The notes under the pieces were generated by a model. The model did not search any database. It was not told the origin of the DNA and worked only from the letters and a program-made list of their open reading frames with translations. A stretch of DNA of 64,000 nucleotides from Mycetocola saprophilus (GTDB lineage Bacteria > Actinomycetota > Actinomycetes > Actinomycetales > Microbacteriaceae): contig NZ_JOEC01000003.1 in NCBI RefSeq assembly GCF_000718085.1, forward strand, positions 1 through 64,000, read 5' to 3'. The translations under genes were made by a program, and so were the position numbers. Numbering within the stretch: the first letter of the stretch is position 1; every line of letters begins with the position of its first letter. This document shows, piece after piece, positions 57,352-64,000 of this stretch.

Positions 57352-58563
57352 ATGGACTGGCAGACACCCGAAGAATCCGTGCCCTCGAGTATGATCACCG
57401 AGGATCTGGCACGGGCGCTCATGGGGAAGCCCCCGGCAACGGGGGCGTGGCGTGACGGGGATAAGCCCGGCAACCGTCAGTTCGCGGGCCTCGGAGCCTT
57501 CGAGCCCGAGCGCGGCGGACGGCTGCCGTTTGTGCGCATCGCCTACGAAACCTTTGGGGAGCTCTCCCCCGAGCGCGATAACGCGATCCTGATTATCCAC
57601 GCCTTCACCGGCGACAGCCACGTGCGCGGCGAGGCCGGCCCCGGCCACTACACCGCCGGCTGGTGGTCGGAGCTGGTGGGTCCGGGCCTCGCCATCGACA
57701 CCGACCGCTATCACGTGGTGGTGCCCAATATCCTCGGCGGCTGCCAGGGGTCCACCGGTCCCGCCTCCTTCGCCCCCGACGGACGCGAGTGGGGCGAGCG
57801 CTTCCCCTATCTGACCGTGCGCGATCAGGTGCGCGCGCAGGCGCTGCTCGCCGACCACCTGGGCATCGATCGCTGGAACGCGGTGATCGGTGGTTCGATG
57901 GGCGGGATGCACGCGATCGAGTGGGGTGTCACCCATCCCGAACGCGTGGCCCGACTCGCAGTGCTCGCGGCGCCCGCGGCGATCAGCGCCGACCAGATCG
58001 GCTCAAACCTCACCCAGCTGCAGGCGATCACGATGGATCCGGGCTGGGCGCAGGGCCGCTACTACGATGCCGATGATGGCGAGGGTCCGCACGCGGGCCT
58101 CGCGCTGGCCCGGCGCATCGCGATGCTCAGCTATCGCGCCCCGGACGAGCTCAACGCGCGCTTCGACCGCATCTGGCAGTCCTCGATCAGCCCGCTGGGC
58201 GATGGCGGCCGCTTCGCACTGGAGTCCTACCTGGATTTCCACGGCAATAAATTCACCCGCCGATTCGACGCCAACTCCTACCTGACCCTGCTCCAGGCGA
58301 TGAACTCCCACGACGTGGGCCGGGACCGCGGCGGCGTGGAGGCGGCGCTGGCGCGAGTCACCGCGCCCACGCTGGTTCTGGGCATCGACTCGGACCGGCT
58401 GTTCCCGGTGGAAACCCAGCACCGGATTGCCGCCGGGGTACCGCGGGCGCTGGATGGGGATACCGCCACGGTGATCAACTCGATCTACGGCCACGACGGC
58501 TTCCTGATCGAGTTTCCCGCGGTGGGCGCGGCCATCACACGTCTGTTATCCACGGAGCCCTAA
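57352..58563 (+). CDS. metX: Homoserine O-acetyltransferase
   Basis: 403 aa, alpha/beta-hydrolase fold. The nucleophile elbow is GGSMGGMHAIEW, with the Asp in LGIDSDRLFP and the His in YGHDGFLIE; AFTGDSHV and NILGGCQGSTGP are family signatures. It activates homoserine for methionine synthesis and supplies MetY. I chose ATG 57352 from the usual N-terminus; the frame opens at 57301. Confidence 0.94.
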   Translation: MDWQTPEESVPSSMITEDLARALMGKPPATGAWRDGDKPGNRQFAGLGAFEPERGGRLPFVRIAYETFGELSPERDNAILIIHAFTGDSHVRGEAGPGHYTAGWWSELVGPGLAIDTDRYHVVVPNILGGCQGSTGPASFAPDGREWGERFPYLTVRDQVRAQALLADHLGIDRWNAVIGGSMGGMHAIEWGVTHPERVARLAVLAAPAAISADQIGSNLTQLQAITMDPGWAQGRYYDADDGEGPHAGLALARRIAMLSYRAPDELNARFDRIWQSSISPLGDGGRFALESYLDFHGNKFTRRFDANSYLTLLQAMNSHDVGRDRGGVEAALARVTAPTLVLGIDSDRLFPVETQHRIAAGVPRALDGDTATVINSIYGHDGFLIEFPAVGAAITRLLSTEP

Positions 58564-58573
58564 ACTGCCAGGT

Positions 58574-59839
58574 ATGGACCCCGAGGACGCGACCACCCCC
58601 GAGCTGCCCGGTCGGCATCTGGGACGGGCACCGCGCCGCTCCCCCGCCCTGGGGCTGAGCGAGGCGGACCACTCACGCTTCCTCTGGCAGCGAGCCCGCC
58701 TGCTCTCGGGCACCACCCTGTCCTTCGCGATCGCCGCCGAGCTCACCGTGCTGCTCGCGGTGTTTGCCCCCGGCGCGATGACCACCACCGGGCTCGGGAT
58801 CACCCTGTCGCTGATCCTGATGCACCTCGCCGCGCACGTCATGCTCGCCGGGCGTCCCAGCATGTTCCGGGTGCTCACCGCCTATGGGCTGGGGCAGGCG
58901 GTGATGCTCGTGCTGTGGAATGATCCGGCGGGAAAATCCGCGGTGGCAACCATCACCGCGGTGATCGCCATTGCCGGATGGGGGCTGGGGTCGGTGGCCA
59001 CGATCCTGGTATCCACCCGCGGGGAAACCCTGATCCTCGCCGGACTGTTCGCCGGAACGCTGGTCCACCTGATGATCGCCCTGCACGCGATGCAAACCAG
59101 CGTGTTTGCGCCGCTCGTGCTGGTCCTGGGATCCTGGGCGGTATCGCTAGCCTTCGGCATCTGGCTCAATCAGACCTTCCCACGCATCATGCGCCGCATC
59201 TCGGGCATCGGCGGGGCCTACCTGGCCGAGCGTCAGGGCAGCGAGCGGGAGGCCCAGCGTCACCGCGATGCCCGGCTGTTGCACGACACGGTCCTGGCCA
59301 CGCTCACCCTGCTCGCGCACTCGGGACGCGGCGTGGATGAAAACGCCCTGCGTGCCCAGGCGGCCTCGGACGGCAAGCTGCTGGAGAGGCTGCGCACCGG
59401 CGAGGAGGTGCACCCGCAGGCCTCGGGCGACTATCTGCTGACCACCACCGAAACCTCCGTCCCCGACTATGAACTCAAGCTGATGCGCGAACGCTTCGAG
59501 CGCGCCGGGCTCACCGTGGCCATCCACGGCAGCGCGAGCATCTCCGCCTACACCCACAGCGGCCAGGCGATCCTGCTGGCGCTGGCCGAGGCACTGGAAA
59601 ACGTGCGCCGTCATGCGGGGGTGTCCGCCGCCGATGTGACCCTGAGCGAGACCGATACCGTGGTGCGGGCGGTGGTCACCGACAGCGGCGTCGGATTTGA
59701 CCCCAACGCCGAGCGGGATCCGAACCGGCTGGGCATGTCCGAATCGATCATCGGTCGAGTGGGCGAGGTGGGTGGGACGGCCCGCGTGTTCAGCGCACCG
59801 GGAGCTGGCACCACCATCATGCTGGAGGTCCCGCGATGA
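58574..59839 (+). CDS. Sensor histidine kinase, NarL-system type
   Basis: 421 aa. Five to six N-terminal membrane segments (about 45-200), then a short dimerisation helix with the likely phospho-acceptor H237 (RLLHDTVLATLTLL), then an ATPase domain with N-box ALAEALENVRRHAG and DSGVGFDP. It starts 10 bases after metX and ends in an ATGA overlap with a 23-codon ORF. The partner regulator is the third gene of this group. Confidence 0.88.
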   Translation: MDPEDATTPELPGRHLGRAPRRSPALGLSEADHSRFLWQRARLLSGTTLSFAIAAELTVLLAVFAPGAMTTTGLGITLSLILMHLAAHVMLAGRPSMFRVLTAYGLGQAVMLVLWNDPAGKSAVATITAVIAIAGWGLGSVATILVSTRGETLILAGLFAGTLVHLMIALHAMQTSVFAPLVLVLGSWAVSLAFGIWLNQTFPRIMRRISGIGGAYLAERQGSEREAQRHRDARLLHDTVLATLTLLAHSGRGVDENALRAQAASDGKLLERLRTGEEVHPQASGDYLLTTTETSVPDYELKLMRERFERAGLTVAIHGSASISAYTHSGQAILLALAEALENVRRHAGVSAADVTLSETDTVVRAVVTDSGVGFDPNAERDPNRLGMSESIIGRVGEVGGTARVFSAPGAGTTIMLEVPR

Positions 59840-59907
59840 AACTGTGCCACCAGCGCAGCCGCCACAACACGCACGGCAACACCACCACGCCGGGGGTTTC
59901 GCGATGA
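59836..59907 (+). CDS. 23-aa small ORF joining kinase and next gene
   Basis: It starts with ATG 59836, inside the kinase stop (ATGA), and its own stop overlaps the start of the next gene in the same way (59904-59907). GGAGG lies 7 bases before the start, an ideal ribosome site. The product is basic and His/Thr-rich (KLCHQRSRHNTHGNTTT). It may be a real small protein or only a coupling device that carries ribosomes to the next gene. Confidence 0.5.
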   Translation: MKLCHQRSRHNTHGNTTTPGVSR

Positions 59908-61082
59908 ATCAGCGTGAGAATCACCCCCGCGCGCCGCGCTCAACCGCGCGCCTCAGCACCGTGCACCTGGGGACCGGCCTGGCCCTTGCCGGGACGATCG
60001 TGGTCGCGGTTTCCTACCTCCGTCTGATCGAATACTGGTCGCGGTATATGGTGTCCCTGCCCACCCGCTTCGCCTGGATCCTGCTGGGCTGCGTGGTGGT
60101 GGGCACCGTGCTACACCTGCGCAAAACCTCGGCCCGGTTGGGGCCGGTGGCCTTCCGCGTCATCGTCACGCTGCTGCTAACCGCGGCCACCCTGGACTTC
60201 GCCGGGGTGTGGGACATCGCCGAAAACCCCGTCTACCCCACCGCAGCGGTGGCCGTGGGTGGGGTGCTGGTGGCGATGACCACGCTGCGTCCCACCGGCG
60301 AGATGATTCTGCCCGGGGCGCTACTCACCGCGGGATTCGCGTTTTTGCTGATCGTCCAAACCGCCTATGAACCCCACCGCAGCCCACCCGAGGGCGTGAT
60401 GATGGTGTTTGCGCTGGTCCCACTGGCCATCGCCATCACCATCGTGGGGACGTATCGCCGGATGGTGACCCAGGCCCTGGACCGGGTGCTCCTGCAGGCC
60501 ACGATCGAGCTGCCCACCTACGGCCCCGGCTCGGGTACCTCGGCCGGGCTGACCGCGCTGGACCGCGAGGTCGAGGAGATGTTTGCGCGGATCGCCGATG
60601 GCACGCTGACCCTCCCGCTTGATCCCGAACATGCCAAGCGCGCGGGAGAATTGGCCACCGAGCTGCGGGCCCACCTCATCGCCGGACACCAGCAAACCTG
60701 GCTCGCCCATGCGATCTCCGAGTCGGCAGTTCTGGCCGGTCGCCTAAACGTTATCGATCCGCAACGTTTGGCCGCCAAGCTCAATCGAGAACAGCGCGAC
60801 GGGCTGCTGTCGGCGCTCTGGTTGCTGGCCGTGACCGATGGTGACACCGATCCACGGGCCACGATCGAGTTCCGCGACGGGGCACCCGACGAGCCGCAGA
60901 TCACGTTTGTAATCATTATTGTTGTGGATGGATTGACACGTTTGGAAATTGAACCGGCGACGTGGCCCGGTTTGGACCGTGTCGGACGCTATGGTGTTAG
61001 CAATACCGTTACGGGAGTCCAGATATCCGTGCGGGTGGCACACCCTGTCTTGGGGACGACGAGAGGAAGCTATGAGCCGTGA
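59904..61082 (+). CDS. Degenerate kinase-like membrane protein
   Basis: 392 aa from ATG 59904. Six or so membrane segments (about 20-190) match the topology of the kinase before it. The cytoplasmic part of about 190 residues sits where the catalytic region would be, but I see no phospho-acceptor His and no N- or G-box; visible elements are REQRDGLLSALWLLAVTDGD and ITFVIIIVVDGLTRLEI. It overlaps the response-regulator gene by 11 bases. A signalling partner or pseudokinase role is inferred from position. Confidence 0.72.
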   Translation: MNQRENHPRAPRSTARLSTVHLGTGLALAGTIVVAVSYLRLIEYWSRYMVSLPTRFAWILLGCVVVGTVLHLRKTSARLGPVAFRVIVTLLLTAATLDFAGVWDIAENPVYPTAAVAVGGVLVAMTTLRPTGEMILPGALLTAGFAFLLIVQTAYEPHRSPPEGVMMVFALVPLAIAITIVGTYRRMVTQALDRVLLQATIELPTYGPGSGTSAGLTALDREVEEMFARIADGTLTLPLDPEHAKRAGELATELRAHLIAGHQQTWLAHAISESAVLAGRLNVIDPQRLAAKLNREQRDGLLSALWLLAVTDGDTDPRATIEFRDGAPDEPQITFVIIIVVDGLTRLEIEPATWPGLDRVGRYGVSNTVTGVQISVRVAHPVLGTTRGSYEP

Positions 61083-61722
61083 AGACGCTCACATTCGGTT
61101 GGCGATCATTGACGATCACCGGATGCTCTTATCGGCCCTGACCGAGTGGATTCGCGCCGCCGCCGAAGACATCGTCCCGGTGGCCGCCGTGGCCACCTGG
61201 CCCGACCTGCTGGGTCACCCCGAATTCCCGGTTGACGTGGTCCTGCTGGACCTGGACCTCAAGGACAACATCCCGATCTCGCTGAAGATCGCGACCCTCA
61301 ACACCACCGGTGTCCGCACCGTGCTGATGAGCACCTACTCGGAGCCCGCCGTGGTGCGCGAGGCCCTCGCCGCCGGTGCCATGGGTTACCTGGCCAAGAG
61401 CGAGGACGCGACGATGATCGTCGAGGCGATCCGCGCGGCCAACCGCGGCGAAAACTTCGTGTCCGCCGAGCTCGAGGGTGCCCTGAACAACACCGCCCAG
61501 GGTGGTGCCCCCAAGCTCAGCGCACAGGAGCGCCGCGTGATGGCGCTGTACGCCTCCGGCGAGCCGGTTAAGTCCGTCGCCTTCGAGCTGAGCATCTCCG
61601 AGGAGACCGCCAAGAGCTACCTCAAGCGCATCCGCGAGAAGTACCGCGGTGCCGGCCACGATGTGGGCACGAAGGTGGCGCTGCGCAAGCGCGCAATCAT
61701 CGACGGCATCATCGTCGACTAG
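61072..61722 (+). CDS. NarL/FixJ-family response regulator
   Basis: 216 aa from ATG 61072 (GAGGAAG at a few bases). The receiver domain has DD at 14-15, phospho-acceptor D60 (VVLLDLDL), the MSTYS Thr/Ser site and K in YLAKSED. The C-terminal LuxR-type helix-turn-helix is LSAQERRVMALYASGEPVKS, followed by LSISEETAKSYLKRIREKY. It is the output of the two-component operon. Confidence 0.92.
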   Translation: MSREDAHIRLAIIDDHRMLLSALTEWIRAAAEDIVPVAAVATWPDLLGHPEFPVDVVLLDLDLKDNIPISLKIATLNTTGVRTVLMSTYSEPAVVREALAAGAMGYLAKSEDATMIVEAIRAANRGENFVSAELEGALNNTAQGGAPKLSAQERRVMALYASGEPVKSVAFELSISEETAKSYLKRIREKYRGAGHDVGTKVALRKRAIIDGIIVD

Positions 61723-61728
61723 GACACA

Positions 61729-61760
61729 AAAATGGCCCCGTCCGTGGACGGGGCCATTTT
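61729..61760. terminator. Terminator with A/T tails, 14-bp stem
   Basis: Arms 61729-61742 and 61747-61760 pair perfectly and end in TTTT. It closes the two-component operon. Confidence 0.92.
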
Positions 61761-61807
61761 GCTGCCTCACGAGTGTGAGACGTGCGCATGCGAGGCATCA
61801 GAGCGCC

Positions 61808-61868
61808 GCCTAACGGGCGTGAGGCTTACTCCGGCAGAAGCCGACTCACTCGGCTGCCTAACGAGCGT
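61808..61868. repeat. Imperfect 13-base repeat at the 3' end of the MFS gene
   Basis: 61808-61820 and 61856-61868 match at 12 of 13 positions, 48 bases apart. The second copy reaches the MFS stop codon. Confidence 0.75.
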
Positions 61869-63103
61869 TAGAGGCGCTCGTGCGGGGCCAGATGCCGCTG
61901 GGCTCGGTAGGAGGCCATCACGATCAGAATGCCGGCGATGGTGAGCGCGAGGCCCACCCAGATCGGGGCGCGGTAGCCCAGCTGGGCGCCGATGACCAGG
62001 CCGCCGAGGAAGGCACCCACGGCGTTACCTACGTTCATGGCCGAGTGGTTCAGGGCCGCGGCGATGGACTGGGCGTCGCCGGCCACATCCATCAGGCGGG
62101 TCTGCACGGCCGGGCCGATCCCGCTGGAGGCAAAGCCCACCAGGAAGATGAAGATAAACAGGCTCGGTGCCCATCCGGCGGCGAAGTAGAGCCCGATCAG
62201 GACCACCACCATCATCAGGAAGTAGCCGTAGAGGGTGCGGCGCACGCTGCGGTCCACAAAGTGTCCGGCGGCGAGGGTACCGATGGTCATGCCCAGACCC
62301 ATCGTGGCCAACAGCCAGGGGATGTGGGCGGGATCGATGCCGGCCACGTCTGTGCCGAGTGGTGCCAGATAGGAGTAGACGGCGAAGAATCCGCCGAATC
62401 CGATGGCCCCGATCCCGATCGCGAACCACACCTGCGGACGCTTGAACACGGTCAGCTCACGGCGCAGGGTCTGCTCGGCGTTGCCCTTGACCCGCGGGAT
62501 CACCAGGGCCACGGCCACCGCGGTGAGGGCAAAGATGCCGGCCACCAGGAGGAAGGCCGCACGCCAGCCCATGCTCTGACCGATCGAGGTGGCCAGGGGC
62601 ACCCCGATCACGTTGGAGACGGTGAGGCCGGTCATCACCAGGGTAATGCCGCGGCCGCGCTTCTCGGGGCCCATCAGGCGCGCGGCCACCAGGGCGGCGA
62701 TCCCGAAGTAGGCACCGTGCGGGAGGCCGGCGAGGAAACGGGCGGCGAGGATCCAGCCGAAGCTCGGCAGGACCGCGGTCGCCAGGGTTCCCACGGTGAA
62801 CGCCACGGCGAGCCAGAACAGCACGGTTTTCCGGGAGAACCGGGCGACACCGGCGGCGATGGTGGGCGCGCCGATCACCACGCCCAGGGCGTAGAGGGTG
62901 ATCATCCAGCCCGCATGGGAGTTGGCCAGCTCGGGATTGGTCGCGTACACGTCGGGCAGCAGATCGCGGGCGATATCGGGCAGCAGGCCCATCGCGACGA
63001 ACTCGGTGGTACCGATGCCGAAGGCCCCGATGGCCAGGGCGAAGAGGGAGAGACGGACCCGGGCCGGAGTGATACTCGCCGGGTCGACATAGGTGCGGGA
63101 CAT
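61868..63103 (-). CDS. MFS transporter, DHA1 type
   Basis: 411 aa from ATG 63103 (ATG 63112 is also possible). Twelve membrane segments; the N-terminal LFALAIGAFGIGTTEFVAMG is the signature of the AraJ/NepI/Cmx group of sugar, purine or drug exporters. RFLAGLPHGAYFGIAALVAA is the family's helix-5 motif. Substrate unknown. The 200 bases upstream hold no gene that I can see. Confidence 0.88.
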   Translation of the reverse strand: MSRTYVDPASITPARVRLSLFALAIGAFGIGTTEFVAMGLLPDIARDLLPDVYATNPELANSHAGWMITLYALGVVIGAPTIAAGVARFSRKTVLFWLAVAFTVGTLATAVLPSFGWILAARFLAGLPHGAYFGIAALVAARLMGPEKRGRGITLVMTGLTVSNVIGVPLATSIGQSMGWRAAFLLVAGIFALTAVAVALVIPRVKGNAEQTLRRELTVFKRPQVWFAIGIGAIGFGGFFAVYSYLAPLGTDVAGIDPAHIPWLLATMGLGMTIGTLAAGHFVDRSVRRTLYGYFLMMVVVLIGLYFAAGWAPSLFIFIFLVGFASSGIGPAVQTRLMDVAGDAQSIAAALNHSAMNVGNAVGAFLGGLVIGAQLGYRAPIWVGLALTIAGILIVMASYRAQRHLAPHERL

Positions 63104-63313
63104 TACACCCATTTTACGGCATTACTCAAATCGATTCGACCGTATTACCAAAGGTTCATTGAGCCGGCTTGATGCGGCGTTCACGCTGATGTGACCCTTC
63201 CGACGGGTCCCAACGGTCACCACCGTGCCGAGCCGCCCCGCGAGCCGAAATACCGGACCGCGTCCGAGTGACGGGCGTCGTCACGGCGCAGCCCACGGGA
63301 CCACCAAATCGCC

Positions 63314-63919
63314 CTAGAGAATATCCAGTTCCGTATGGACCAGTGTGCGATAGACCTCGGGGTTGTTTTTGTGTTTCGCCGCGGCGGCCCCGGAGTAGTG
63401 GGTCACCCGGCGCAGAGAATCCTTGGTGACGCCTTCCAACTCCGCCAGCTCAGACAGGTTCTTCAGGATGGTGTCGTAGGTTTTCGACCCCAGACAGATG
63501 ATGACTTCCACACCGCCGAGCAGCTTTGCCTGTTCAACCAATAACCGAACGCCCGCTTTGGCCACATCGTCCGCGGCACGCACCTTGCCCGAATCAGATT
63601 CCCTGATCTCGGGATAGAGGTCGGCCATATAGGCGCCCCAGTACGGCGTACCTTCGAATGCGCGTGCCAGGAAATGATCGTTATGTTTGCGCGCAGTATG
63701 AAAGTTTCCCCACTTATTCTGGGACGCGGCATCCTGCGGGGAAATCTCCGATTCCCGAGCCGGATTCAACGCCACAATCATTACCCTCGGGTTGAGCTGG
63801 TGGGACGAAACCGTTACGGGAAAGTCCAGTTTATCGATAACACCACCCTCCGGTTTTGTCTCCCAGATCGCCCACGAGGCTACCGCAGAATACGGGTCCA
63901 TTGTCTTGAGTAAGTCCAT
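63314..63919 (-). CDS. Possible uracil-DNA-glycosylase-fold protein
   Basis: 201 aa. VMIVALNPARES near residue 50 resembles the NPG loop of the UDG superfamily, with GTPYWGAYMADLYP and VEVIICLGSKTYDTIL at the right spacing and a His (VTHYSG) near the end. The codon use looks less G/C-rich than neighbouring genes. Fold assignment is tentative, and activity cannot be judged. Confidence 0.55.
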   Translation of the reverse strand: MDLLKTMDPYSAVASWAIWETKPEGGVIDKLDFPVTVSSHQLNPRVMIVALNPARESEISPQDAASQNKWGNFHTARKHNDHFLARAFEGTPYWGAYMADLYPEIRESDSGKVRAADDVAKAGVRLLVEQAKLLGGVEVIICLGSKTYDTILKNLSELAELEGVTKDSLRRVTHYSGAAAAKHKNNPEVYRTLVHTELDIL

Positions 63920-64000
63920 AGCTACACCCTGGCAGAGCGGCTCAGAAGGGGAAGCACGACACCACGTTAATCGCGGGTCTGCCCGCCGATCTGGGGCCCC

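Overview
The window is high-GC chromosomal DNA of an actinobacterium, most likely of the Microbacteriaceae. This rests on strong G/C third-position bias, GTG starts, several leaderless-looking starts, sugar ABC importers without a dedicated ATPase gene, an actinobacterial-style biotin ECF transporter with a TetR regulator, and an argCJBDF operon. I see no rRNA, tRNA, CRISPR array, insertion sequence or prophage.

Layout. 0.1-4.2 kb: a VanY-like D,D-carboxypeptidase divergent from an OmpR-type two-component system, then MgtE. 4.3-10.6 kb: a LacI regulator divergent from a sugar ABC importer (binding protein and two permeases), ThuA-like protein and Gfo/Idh oxidoreductase, closed by a 22-bp perfect terminator stem. 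10.6-14.2 kb: tyrS, a membrane protein, a HicAB toxin-antitoxin pair and a small putative metal-binding protein. 14.4-22.6 kb: arginine biosynthesis on the minus strand (argC-argJ-argB-argD-argF, a DUF418-type membrane protein, argH). It is preceded by an unannotated arginine-rich 39-residue leader ORF. 22.7-28 kb: an XRE-HTH/MurA fusion, two proteins of unknown function, a phosphoribosyltransferase and a DMT transporter. 28.2-34.4 kb: a choloylglycine-hydrolase-family enzyme, a YrhK-like membrane protein, glutamate decarboxylase, and a YhgE/Pip protein with a degenerate ABC ATPase.

35-40.3 kb: an amidase and a lactococcin-972-family bacteriocin operon (bacteriocin, lipoprotein, membrane adaptor with a peptidoglycan-binding-like domain, ABC ATPase, permease). 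40.4-43.1 kb: BioN-BioM-BioY biotin ECF transporter divergent from a BioQ-like TetR regulator, with palindromic operators between. 43-48.4 kb: AI-2E family protein, GNAT acetyltransferase, uracil-DNA glycosylase, an S51-like protein lacking the nucleophile, and an MFS pump. 48.5-53.7 kb: a nucleoside hydrolase with an ABC importer, divergent from its LacI regulator; three operator-like sites lie in the control region. 53.8-58.6 kb: SDR dehydrogenase, metY and metX. 58.6-61.7 kb: a NarL-type two-component operon with a 23-codon ORF and a degenerate kinase-like membrane protein. 61.9-63.9 kb: an MFS transporter and a possible uracil-DNA-glycosylase-fold protein.

The strongest items for follow-up are the arginine-rich leader ORF before argC, the lactococcin-972-type bacteriocin operon, the HTH-MurA fusion, the operator sets (BioQ and LacI), and near-duplications of gene 3' ends just downstream of three genes. 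All family assignments come from reading motifs by eye; no database search was run.
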